Below are positions 19,833 through 28,047 of a stretch of DNA of 64,000 nucleotides, piece by piece. A program made the position numbers and the translations under genes. Each line of letters begins with the position of its first letter. Position 1 is the first letter of the stretch. The notes beneath the pieces are model-generated. The model made no database searches. It saw nothing but the letters and a program-made list of their open reading frames with translations, and was not told where the DNA came from. The stretch comes from Collinsella aerofaciens. Lineage in GTDB: Bacteria > Actinomycetota > Coriobacteriia > Coriobacteriales > Coriobacteriaceae. The stretch is from the NCBI RefSeq assembly GCF_015546965.1, contig NZ_JADMUF010000005.1, positions 1 through 64,000 of the forward strand, in the 5' to 3' direction.

Positions 19833-21677
19833 CTAGGCCTCCTTGGTCGTAGAAATAGAATCGGACGATACTTCGACAGGTCCGCCAAAAGTACGGGCAG
19901 CTGCGGCTCCACCGGCAAGCGGAGTCGCCATCTGGGCTTTTGTGCGTCGCGGTGCCGAAACGGGAAGTTCAAAGGCAAAGCCCATCGCAAGCAAAAACCA
20001 CGTAAGCGTATAGGTTGCAACCAGAGCGGCAACAAGACCGCCCATCACGGCGCGTTGGGAAAATACGCTACATGCAGCCACAACCAGCACCGGAACCTCG
20101 CAGGCAGAAAGCGCAAGCACACCCTGCAGGAAGCCCGAGCGCCGATCACGCGCAAGTGCCCCCGCGGCAACGCCGGCTATGCCTGGCAGCGCCAACGCCA
20201 GTGCGACAATAATACCCGGTAGCGACCCAGACCACATGAGCGATCCCAAAGTCGCCGTCACGCGAGCGCCCGACGCCAGCAGCGCGGCCGAAACCACGAC
20301 CACAGCCCAAACCACGCCACAGACGACCGTCGCGCCGACCATCAGCGCGCGACGAACCGCGCGGCCAGACGCATCCATGGGGCACGGCGTGAGCGGCTCG
20401 CCGCGGAGCGAACGACCGACATTTTGCGCATAGTGGTCACAAAACGCCGAGAGCGCCGCCTCGACCGCCGCCGGCTCGGGACGATCTTTTTGATGGCTGG
20501 ACAGACAGGCCATCACCACGTCGAACAGCTGGGCATCGACAAACGCCAGCGCATCGCGTAGCTCTTCGGAATCCGGCTCAAGCCCTAGCTGCTGGGCCTG
20601 CTCGGCCGCGGCGAGCGCCACATCGGGCTCACGACGAAGCAGCTGAGTCAAATCGCAACCGGGCGCATGGGCACCAATGGGATAGTCGGGCCGCGCGTCC
20701 ATCTTGAGACGGTAGGGGCTCGCGATGTCGCGCGTCTTTTTGCGCGAACCCGAGGTGCCCGAAGTGCTCGGCGCGGCTTCGTATGGCACGACGCCGGCAA
20801 TGAGCTCGTAAACCGTGCTTGCCGCGGCATAAACGTCAATCGCCGGCGACATACGCAAAGCGCGCAGGTCGGGAATATCGTCGGTGAGCATCTCGGGCGG
20901 GGCATAGGCAACCGTCGCGCGACGCAGCGTGGCATAACGCTCCGTAAACGACGCCTTGCCGCCGGTACCGGCCACGGCCGACGCAGGCTCAAGCGCCAGC
21001 GACGAGCCAAAGTCGATCAGGCACAGGTCAAAGGTGCCCTCGGCAAGCTGCCGGTCAAGCGGTAGACGCGCCGTGCGCACCATAATATTAGCGGGCGAGA
21101 TATCGCGATGGACAAAGCCCTCGCCCACCAGGCTCATGCGGCAGAGCAGATCGAACAGGTCGCGACCCAGACGCGCCGCCACAAGCGGCGACAGGCGTCC
21201 GGCATCGTCCACGGCAAGTCGCGAACGCAAGCGGGCAAGCGTCTCGCCCTCGACCCATTCCATGACAATTGCAGGCACACCGTCGACCTCGCCCCAGCCA
21301 TAGAGGCGGGGAAAGCCCTTAAGGCCCGAAAGGGCGCGATGGCATTCGTATTCCTCGCGAAACGCCGCCTTGAACTTGGCGACCAGCGCCTCGTGAGCGG
21401 CATCGTCATCAAACTCATCGCGCGTCGGCAAGATGAGCTGCTTGAGTGCCACGGCCTCGCCTTGGGCGTTGACAGCACGCGTCACGCGGCCGATACCGCC
21501 ACGGCGCATGGTGGCATCGTCGGCAAACAGCATCGTAAAACGACGCAGATAGGCAGGCAGTTCGTCCTGACCGAGCGCAATGGCCGGCTCAAACCCGTCG
21601 ACACGCGCCAGGCGCAGGCCGACCATGGGATCGCGACCGAGCGATTGTGGTGTGGTGGATGCAAGATCGGTCATCAT
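19833..21677 (-). CDS. Eukaryotic-type Ser/Thr protein kinase with C-terminal membrane domain
   Basis: This 614-residue kinase keeps the main catalytic residues: GIGRV at the glycine loop, Lys79 (VALK), His190-Arg191-Asp192 (HRDISPANIM) and Asp222-Phe-Gly (IDFGSS). The activation-segment motif is APPEM. After a linker, four hydrophobic segments fill about residues 450-590, so it is a membrane protein with its kinase domain in the cytoplasm. There are no PASTA repeats. Its start codon overlaps the stop of the exported protein gene upstream, and the FHA gene follows directly. It is therefore the core of a compact kinase, reader and possible sensor unit, separate from the PknB operon. Confidence 0.88.
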   Translation of the reverse strand: MMTDLASTTPQSLGRDPMVGLRLARVDGFEPAIALGQDELPAYLRRFTMLFADDATMRRGGIGRVTRAVNAQGEAVALKQLILPTRDEFDDDAAHEALVAKFKAAFREEYECHRALSGLKGFPRLYGWGEVDGVPAIVMEWVEGETLARLRSRLAVDDAGRLSPLVAARLGRDLFDLLCRMSLVGEGFVHRDISPANIMVRTARLPLDRQLAEGTFDLCLIDFGSSLALEPASAVAGTGGKASFTERYATLRRATVAYAPPEMLTDDIPDLRALRMSPAIDVYAAASTVYELIAGVVPYEAAPSTSGTSGSRKKTRDIASPYRLKMDARPDYPIGAHAPGCDLTQLLRREPDVALAAAEQAQQLGLEPDSEELRDALAFVDAQLFDVVMACLSSHQKDRPEPAAVEAALSAFCDHYAQNVGRSLRGEPLTPCPMDASGRAVRRALMVGATVVCGVVWAVVVVSAALLASGARVTATLGSLMWSGSLPGIIVALALALPGIAGVAAGALARDRRSGFLQGVLALSACEVPVLVVAACSVFSQRAVMGGLVAALVATYTLTWFLLAMGFAFELPVSAPRRTKAQMATPLAGGAAAARTFGGPVEVSSDSISTTKEA

Positions 21678-22579
21678 AGGGCAAGCGCCGCCACGTTATT
21701 GTTGAAGTTACCGAGCGCGACGTCATCATCGCCGTAATGGCCGACCCATTGGCATAGGTTGGTGTAACAGCCCCACAGATTGGCATACTGCTGATACCAC
21801 TTTGACCGGGGCGAGAATGTCTGACGACCGAACTCGGCTCGAATGACAAACATCTCCCCGACCAGGCTGTCGCACGGCCTGGGATCTCCCGTAGAGTTAT
21901 AGGTCGAGACCACGTCATTGGCACGAGAAACATAGCCGTCGAGCATGTTGTACTTGGTCACAAGCCAACTGTGAATGCTCTCTTCCTCAGCAGCGGAAAG
22001 GCCACCGGAGTTTGCATCGTTGTCAGTGTTGCCGCCCGTCGAGCCGCCGTTTCCAGACCCTCCGGTAGAGGAACCCGCCCCAGAGCCGCCGCCCGAACTC
22101 GATGAATCCGAGCCGGAGCCAGAAGTATCCGAGCTACCGGGCTTTCCGGACTGCTGGGCGTCCTGCTCCTTTTGCTGCTCGACCTTATTCACCGTTGCCG
22201 CCACGCTATTGTTGGACAACCGATCGATGATCTTGGTGCTGGTGAGCACGATGGTTTTGCCATTGGCAAGCGTGACTTCGTTGTCCGGGGCCTCGGCGCC
22301 GTCCGCATCGTCGGTGCCAAACACAATATGCCCGACCACACTTGCCCAAGCATATCCAGTCGTGGTGCCCAGATCGCTTTTGACCTCATGCCCCACGCGC
22401 GGTTCGCGTGCGGCATGCGCCTGCATCATGGACGGCACGGTCATGCCATAGGCAGAAACGCCAGCTATGACCAGCACCAGCGAGCACGATAGCAGTGCGT
22501 ACGCCCGCGGCGCCAAGCCCAGTCGGCGTCGTATGCGCACCGCGGCGCCGCGCTTTGTCTGAGTGCCACCGGGCCGCAT
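21674..22579 (-). CDS. Exported or anchored protein with Ser/Gly linker, linked to the kinase
   Basis: This 301-residue protein has a basic N-terminus, one transmembrane or signal segment (about 26-46), a small domain to about residue 130, a low-complexity Ser/Gly/Asp linker (about 130-195) and a C-terminal helical domain with paired cysteines (NLWGCYTNLCQW). I do not recognise the domains. The ATG at 22579 has GGAGGAG at good spacing and lies just after a terminator at 22594-22620, which argues against the open frame upstream. Its stop overlaps the kinase start. An extracellular sensor or a substrate of the kinase are both possible. Confidence 0.75.
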   Translation of the reverse strand: MRPGGTQTKRGAAVRIRRRLGLAPRAYALLSCSLVLVIAGVSAYGMTVPSMMQAHAAREPRVGHEVKSDLGTTTGYAWASVVGHIVFGTDDADGAEAPDNEVTLANGKTIVLTSTKIIDRLSNNSVAATVNKVEQQKEQDAQQSGKPGSSDTSGSGSDSSSSGGGSGAGSSTGGSGNGGSTGGNTDNDANSGGLSAAEEESIHSWLVTKYNMLDGYVSRANDVVSTYNSTGDPRPCDSLVGEMFVIRAEFGRQTFSPRSKWYQQYANLWGCYTNLCQWVGHYGDDDVALGNFNNNVAALAL

Positions 22580-22593
22580 GCGTTCTCCTCCAA

Positions 22594-22620
22594 CAAAAAC
22601 ACGCCGCTCGGGAGCGGCGC
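22594..22620 (-). terminator. Terminator between recR and the kinase cassette
   Basis: On the minus strand GCGCCGCTC and GAGCGGCGT pair around CC and are followed by GTTTTTG. It ends the dnaX-side transcript and helps fix the start of the next gene. Confidence 0.8.
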
Positions 22621-22824
22621 ATTCATTCGAATCCATATTTGAGTGTATCAGCGAACCAAAAAGGTTGCGCAACGAATGGACAAATTAAGGATGCGAGCGG
22701 AAGCATCCATGCGATAAGCGGATACGAAGCATCTTTGTTGCACAACAAACTCACAGTCGCACGGGGAAATTATGACTACCCCGTGCGTCGCGAGGAAAAC
22801 ATACGGCAGGAGCAGGCTCGCCAC

Positions 22825-23421
22825 CTAAATCGCGCGACGGGCCTCAATGGCGCGGCCAAGCGTAAGCTCGTCGGCATACTCCAGGTCGCCGCCCACGGGC
22901 AGGCCGCTCGCCAGACGCGACACCTCGACGCCCAGTGGCTTGATAGTGCGGGCCAGGTAGCTCGCCGTGGTCTCGCCCTCGATATTGGGGTTGGTGGCGA
23001 TGATGACCTCATGGATATCCTCGTGGCCCAGACGCGCCAGCAGCTCGCGGATGTGCAACTGCTCGGGACCAATCTTGTCCATGGGACTGATCACGCCGCC
23101 CAATACGTGGTAGAGACCGTGGTAGCTGCCCGTGCGCTCGATCGCCTGGACGTCGCGCGGCTCGCCCACCACGCAAATGCGAGTGGTATCGCGCATCGGG
23201 TCCTGGCAGATGGAGCACTCGTCGGCCGTGGCGTAGTTAAAGCAGCGGCTGCAAAAGTGGACCTCCTGCTTGACCTCCAGGATGGCCTCGGCCAGGCGGC
23301 GGGCCTCCTCGGCATCGGCCTCGAGCAGGTAATAGGCGATGCGCTGGGCCGACTTGGGACCAATGCCCGGCAGACGGCCCAGCTCATCGAGCAGTTTTTG
23401 CAGACTGTGATTCGCACTCAT
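22825..23421 (-). CDS. recR: Recombination protein RecR
   Basis: This 198-residue protein has the full RecR layout: an N-terminal helix-hairpin-helix ([20 protein letters not shown]), a four-cysteine zinc site (Cys57, Cys60, Cys69, Cys72) and a Toprim domain with E/D residues (VVGEPRDVQ and [10 protein letters not shown]). It works with RecO and RecF to load RecA onto gapped DNA. The start is the ATG at 23421, 13 bp after the ybaB stop. No clear Shine-Dalgarno is seen, so translation may be coupled to ybaB. Confidence 0.97.
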   Translation of the reverse strand: MSANHSLQKLLDELGRLPGIGPKSAQRIAYYLLEADAEEARRLAEAILEVKQEVHFCSRCFNYATADECSICQDPMRDTTRICVVGEPRDVQAIERTGSYHGLYHVLGGVISPMDKIGPEQLHIRELLARLGHEDIHEVIIATNPNIEGETTASYLARTIKPLGVEVSRLASGLPVGGDLEYADELTLGRAIEARRAI

Positions 23422-23434
23422 AAATATTTGTGTC

Positions 23435-23755
23435 TTAGAACGGCATGCCCGGGATGTTGAGGCCGCCGGTGATGGCGCCCATCTGCTTGTTGGCGAGCTC
23501 GTTGACGCCGCGGACGGCCTCGTTGACGGCAGCCATGATCATATCCTGCAGCATATCGACGTCCTCGGGATCGAGGGCATCGGGATCGATGGTGAGGTTG
23601 ACGAGCTCCATCTCGCCGTTAACGGTCACCTTGACCATGCCGCCGCCGGCAGAGGCGTCGACGGTCTGGGACTTGAGGTTCTCCTGCGCGGCGGCAAGCT
23701 GCTCCTGCATCTTGCGAGCCTGCTTCATCATCTGCTGCATGTTCATACCGGCCAT
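23435..23755 (-). CDS. ybaB: YbaB/EbfC nucleoid-associated protein
   Basis: This 106-residue protein matches the YbaB family: N-terminal [15 protein letters not shown] helix, central [19 protein letters not shown] strand region, and a C-terminal helix ending in a glycine-rich tail. Family members bind DNA as dimers and help shape the nucleoid. The gene order dnaX, ybaB, recR is widely conserved, and here the three share a strand. AAAGGAG precedes the ATG. Confidence 0.95.
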   Translation of the reverse strand: MAGMNMQQMMKQARKMQEQLAAAQENLKSQTVDASAGGGMVKVTVNGEMELVNLTIDPDALDPEDVDMLQDMIMAAVNEAVRGVNELANKQMGAITGGLNIPGMPF

Positions 23756-24095
23756 GATGGCTCCTTTACGTGCGGCCGCACGCCGAGCTGCAAGGGCAGT
23801 CGGAGCACGGCAGGACTTTCAAACTCAAAAATCGTACCACGGCGCGAGGCCAGCGAACGGGGCGGACACACTACCTCAGTCGATATACATGTCCTGGAGT
23901 GCAAGCCGCACCCAAAAATTATGCAAAGTTGAATAATTCGCATCTGCATAATATTGAAAGCTAAATCTTGTAGAGCCGAAATCCGACATTTTATGCGTCC
24001 CACTAAATGGCTAAATGCCGAGCCACTACTCGAGGCGGCGCACATGGCAGCAGGGTATAATTTGATTGCCATAGATAGCAATTTGGAGGTGCCCC
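23756..24095. promoter_or_regulatory. Spacer with promoter of the small membrane protein
   Basis: This stretch holds no gene. TATAAT at 24056-24061 is a strong -10 candidate for the plus-strand gene at 24096. ATTATGCA (23918-23925) and TGCATAAT (23945-23952) form an 8-bp inverted pair 19 bp apart, an operator-like arrangement. Confidence 0.45.
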
Positions 24096-24569
24096 ATGAA
24101 TGCCCCCGACGTGCTCCAAAACATCCGCTCAAAACACCCCGTTGCATATTTGGTTCTCTATCTCTTTGTCGGCTGGGCATTGTTGGTTGTCATCACCCAT
24201 GCTATAGCCTTTGGAGCAGAACTGCTGGTAGCCAGCTCGAATAAGCCCGTTGTCAAATGGGAGGCGACCGACGAGTGCGTCGACGGAACCCGAACCGTTT
24301 ACTACAACAGCCCGTCCCTCTACCAAGAGTTCAAGGTCAAGATAAAGGACTCCAAGATTGTCGATGCCGAACCAGGCGCTTTCTTGACAATCGGAGCAAC
24401 CCTCAACGCCGAGCAAGTCGAGTACACGGACAGCTATGCGGCGTATCGTATCGACCTCAGCATCCTAGGCCGACCGTCACGCACCTGTCTGCTCGAATGC
24501 GATATACGCGGCACCACGTTGCACATGTCCGAAATACAGATGTGCCCGGGCAAGGGGTTCTCTTCTTGA
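24096..24569 (+). CDS. Small membrane-anchored hypothetical protein
   Basis: This 157-residue protein has a cytoplasmic N-terminus, one transmembrane segment (about 16-45) and an extracellular domain of about 110 residues with cysteines at CVDG, TCLLEC and MCPG that could pair. I do not recognise the family. GGAGG before the ATG and a TATAAT box 35 bp upstream support expression. It reads against and between ybaB and dnaX, breaking an otherwise conserved gene run, which suggests later insertion. Confidence 0.65.
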   Translation: MNAPDVLQNIRSKHPVAYLVLYLFVGWALLVVITHAIAFGAELLVASSNKPVVKWEATDECVDGTRTVYYNSPSLYQEFKVKIKDSKIVDAEPGAFLTIGATLNAEQVEYTDSYAAYRIDLSILGRPSRTCLLECDIRGTTLHMSEIQMCPGKGFSS

Positions 24570-24590
24570 GCAGTATACCCGCCTGCGCAG

Positions 24591-27071
24591 CTACTCCACC
24601 GGCTTGAAGATGGTGGCCTGACCGAAGACGCTGCGGATGAGGTCTTTGGCCTCGTCCTCGGTCTGCGGGATGCTCGGGGCTGCGCCCTGGTGGCCGAAGG
24701 GGCTGCCGGCGCCGGGGTTGGACTCCCAGGGAGCTGCAGGAGCGTCCTCCTCTTTGGGGGCAGCTACAGCGGACTTGGGCGCGGGCGTCGCACCCGGCAC
24801 GTCGAACGGAGGAAAATCGTCCCCGCTCGCATCGCCGGCAAAGCCGCCGACCATGGCGTCGTCGTAGGGCACCTGCTCGGATTCCCACGGCGCGGACTGC
24901 GCGACAGGCTGAGCCTTGGGGGCAGTCGAGCGCTCGGGCGCACGGGGTGCGGGCTCGGTCGGGAGCTTACCCGTGGCAGAAGCGCCGGCAGGGTTGTCGG
25001 AGCGTAGCCAGGGGGCTTTGCCCAGGTCAGACGACTTGGGCGCGGGCGAGGCGGGCTTGGGCGCTGGTGTCGGAGCAGCCGGTTTGGGCGCCGCGGGCTT
25101 AGGCGCCGACGGGGTCGATGCCGCTACCGGCGCCGTTTGCTGCTGCGGCGCGCTGGCGCTCGAGGATACAGGGGCCGCCGAGGACACGGGTTGCGGGTCC
25201 GCAGATGCCGCAGCCCGTGCAGATGGAGAATGCTCCTCATGTTGAGGAGCCGGCGTGCCACCCCCATCCAAGACATAGTCGACGGTACGACGACCGAAGA
25301 CTGCGCAGACCGTCGGCAGGACCACCGATTGCGTGTCAGCGCGGCCGAGCATCTTGATGGCAAAGGTCGAGCCCGCAGGGAACGAGACGGTGAGCTTGGA
25401 GCCGTCGTCGGCCGTGGCGCGGGCGTTGAGCAAAAGCCCTGCGTAGGAAGCCTGACGCGCCTTGACACGCTCGACAACCTCGGCCCATTTGCGCTGGAGC
25501 TCGCCGGCATCCTCGACCGCGGGGGTCTCGGCAGCACCGGCGGCGGCAACCTGGGCGGCATTGTTGGACTGGGACTTAGATGCCGGAGCGGTGACAGGCG
25601 CGGGGGCCGCAACGGGCTGAGACGTCGGAGCCGGCGCAGGCTGAGGTGCAGGCGCTGCAGGCTTGGAAACTGACACGGACGCAGAACGGGGCGCAGGCTG
25701 GGCAGCCGGAACAGCAGCGCCGCGGTCCCAAGGCATGCCACCCTGATGCGCGGACGTAGCAGCGGGGGCAGCGGATGCCGCCGGAGCGGCAGCACGGGCG
25801 CCCGAAATGAGCGTCGGCTGTTGGGCAGCAGCGGGTACGGATGCTGCAGGCGCGGCGGCCTGAGCAGCAGCCACGCTCGCCGGCACGGCGCCGTTGGCAA
25901 CCATGGCCTCCAGGCGTGCCACGCGCTCGGCCAATGCCTCAATCGTTAAATCGGCCTCGGGACGCGCCAGACGCGTGCAGGCGATCTCGAGCACCAGGCG
26001 CACGTCGCTCGCGCCCCTCATCTCCAGTGCGGCATCGTCGAGCACCGTCAGCACACGGGCCAGGCGGTCGGCAGGATGCTCGCCAAAGGCAGCGGCCTCG
26101 GCAGCAAGCGCCTCGGCCTGCTCGGAGCCGCCCTCAAACAGCTCGGCACGGGCACCAGCAACGCAGGCAACGTACACGTCACGCACATGCGCCACCAGGT
26201 CGCGCGTCAGCTCCAGCAGGTCGTTTCCTTCCTCGACCTGCGCACGAATCAGTCCATAGAGCTCGGCAACATCGCGATCGGCAATGGCGCGCGCAAACTC
26301 GCCCAGAATCTGGTCCGAAACTTCGCCCAAAAGCGAGCGGGCATCGTCCGCATGCACGGTGCCGTTGCCGAAGACGCTCAGCTGCTCCAGCGTGGAGAGG
26401 GCATCGCGCATGCCGCCCTTGGCATGGCGCGCCACGATTGCCAGCGCCTCATCGTCGTAATCGAAGCCCTCCTGCTCGCACACATAGGACAGGCGATGCT
26501 CAATATCCTCATTGCCAATACGGTGGAAATCGAAGCGCTGGCAGCGCGAGAGGATTGTCTCCAGAATCTTTTGCGGGTCGGTGGTGCACAGCACAAAGAT
26601 CACGTGCGCCGGCGGCTCCTCGAGCGTCTTGAGCAGCGCGTTAAACGCCGCCGTCGTGAGCATGTGGACCTCGTCGATGATATAGATCTTGTACTTGCCA
26701 CGCACCGGAGCAAAGTTAACGGAGTTGATGATCTCCTCGCGCACGTTGTCTACGCCGGTACGGCTTGCGGCATCGAGCTCGTAGACATCGGGGTGGTTGC
26801 CCTCGGCGATGAGCTCGCACTCCTCGCAAGTACCGTCGGGCATGCAGCCGCTTGCACCCTCGGCGCGCGCCGCCTCGGCATTGCGACACAGCAGCGCCTT
26901 GGCCAGAATGCGCGCCATAGTGGTCTTGCCCGTGCCGCGCGGTCCACAGAACAGGTAGGCGTGGGACAGGCGCCCCTCGGTGATGGCGTGTTCGAGCGTC
27001 GAGACGATATGCTGCTGGCCCACCACGGAGTCGAAGGTGAGCGGGCGATACTTTCGGTACAACGATTCCAT
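24591..27071 (-). CDS. dnaX: DNA polymerase III subunit gamma/tau
   Basis: This 826-residue clamp-loader ATPase has the Walker A GPRGTGKT at residues 43-50, a four-Cys zinc module (Cys62, Cys76, Cys82, Cys85), a Walker B region with IIDEVHML, and the sensor region SRCQRFDFHR. The loop between the first and second zinc cysteines is short and charged. After about residue 380 comes a very long Ala/Pro-rich tail, likely disordered, with a final structured piece that may serve the tau role. The open frame extends 158 codons upstream, but that extension overlaps the plus-strand gene at 27187. GGGGGAG precedes the ATG at 27071, and MESLYRKYRPLTF is the normal DnaX N-terminus. I found no obvious frameshift site for a gamma form. 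Confidence 0.96.
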   Translation of the reverse strand: MESLYRKYRPLTFDSVVGQQHIVSTLEHAITEGRLSHAYLFCGPRGTGKTTMARILAKALLCRNAEAARAEGASGCMPDGTCEECELIAEGNHPDVYELDAASRTGVDNVREEIINSVNFAPVRGKYKIYIIDEVHMLTTAAFNALLKTLEEPPAHVIFVLCTTDPQKILETILSRCQRFDFHRIGNEDIEHRLSYVCEQEGFDYDDEALAIVARHAKGGMRDALSTLEQLSVFGNGTVHADDARSLLGEVSDQILGEFARAIADRDVAELYGLIRAQVEEGNDLLELTRDLVAHVRDVYVACVAGARAELFEGGSEQAEALAAEAAAFGEHPADRLARVLTVLDDAALEMRGASDVRLVLEIACTRLARPEADLTIEALAERVARLEAMVANGAVPASVAAAQAAAPAASVPAAAQQPTLISGARAAAPAASAAPAATSAHQGGMPWDRGAAVPAAQPAPRSASVSVSKPAAPAPQPAPAPTSQPVAAPAPVTAPASKSQSNNAAQVAAAGAAETPAVEDAGELQRKWAEVVERVKARQASYAGLLLNARATADDGSKLTVSFPAGSTFAIKMLGRADTQSVVLPTVCAVFGRRTVDYVLDGGGTPAPQHEEHSPSARAAASADPQPVSSAAPVSSSASAPQQQTAPVAASTPSAPKPAAPKPAAPTPAPKPASPAPKSSDLGKAPWLRSDNPAGASATGKLPTEPAPRAPERSTAPKAQPVAQSAPWESEQVPYDDAMVGGFAGDASGDDFPPFDVPGATPAPKSAVAAPKEEDAPAAPWESNPGAGSPFGHQGAAPSIPQTEDEAKDLIRSVFGQATIFKPVE

Positions 27072-27186
27072 GGGTGCTCCCCCGGGTATACTGAGACTTG
27101 TTGCCGCGACGGCCATGCGGTCGCACGGCATACTGCATTCATAATAACCCGTACGGCGAGCCCGCCGCGATAGGAGTCTAAAGAGC

Positions 27187-27903
27187 ATGGCAGACGCAGA
27201 GAGCAACCTCGTTCCCTCCGAAGCAGCCGACCAGGTCGAGGTCGCGCTCGAGGAGCAGGCCGCAGCCGACGACGGCATCCTGTACCTCAACGAGTACCAG
27301 TACGAAAACGACCTGGTCACCGACTTCGCACGCCTGGTCGCCTCGCCCAGGCGTCGCGGCTCGCTGTATGTCGCCGCCGCGATTGCCGCGCTCATCGGCA
27401 TCGGCATGCTGGTGGCCGGCGGCAACTGGATCAAGTTTGGCGTCGTCCTGATCGTATTCGGCGCCTTTTTGGCCTGGTGGAGCAAAAACCTGCACCACAC
27501 GCTCGCCCGCGACTTTATCGACGCCGTCGAGGCCGACGAGTCCATGGGTGGCCGCTATCGCCGCGTCGCCGCCAACGAGGACGGCCTGATGGTTTGGGGC
27601 AAGAGCGGCAAGTCGCAGTTCTTCCCGTTTGACAAGCTCGACCACGTACTCGACGGCGAGCGCATCTTTGTGGCCATGTTCGCCGACCAGGGCGTGACGA
27701 TCCCCAAGGACACCTTCGTCCGTGGCGATGCCGAGCAGTTTGGCACCTTCCTTAAGGCACGCATCAACAAAAAACTCCGCATCGAGACCAAACGCAAGAA
27801 GATGAAGGCAGAAAAGGCCGCTGCCGAAGCCAAGCAGGGCGACAAGCCCCAGGAGACCAAGGGCAAGCAGCGCAAGCAGAAGAAGAACAAGAAGAAGCGC
27901 TAA
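27187..27903 (+). CDS. YcxB-like membrane protein
   Basis: This 238-residue protein has an acidic N-terminus, two close transmembrane segments (about 59-77 and 82-97), then a small domain (VAANEDGLMVWGKSG...FFPFDKLDHV) resembling the YcxB-like family (PF14317), and a very basic Lys-rich tail with repeated KKNKKK. The role of this family is not known to me. The gene is divergent from dnaX, with about 115 bp between the starts. The basic tail may bind nucleic acid or lipid head groups, but this is a guess. Confidence 0.65.
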   Translation: MADAESNLVPSEAADQVEVALEEQAAADDGILYLNEYQYENDLVTDFARLVASPRRRGSLYVAAAIAALIGIGMLVAGGNWIKFGVVLIVFGAFLAWWSKNLHHTLARDFIDAVEADESMGGRYRRVAANEDGLMVWGKSGKSQFFPFDKLDHVLDGERIFVAMFADQGVTIPKDTFVRGDAEQFGTFLKARINKKLRIETKRKKMKAEKAAAEAKQGDKPQETKGKQRKQKKNKKKR

Positions 27904-28047
27904 GGCCAAGCCAGACGGGCAGCCTCGCATCCCGCTATCCTCCCCATGCACCCGAGCGTGCTACACTAGCAGCATCTATGCCACCGCGAACGGCTCGGCT
28001 CCGCGCCCGCCGCTCGCAAACGAACTTTAAACGCACGAGGGTTGGCC

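Noticed and set aside
27072-27545. N-terminal extension of the dnaX frame
   Set aside because: The normal DnaX start MESLYRKYRP with a ribosome binding site lies at 27071, and the extension overlaps the gene at 27187.
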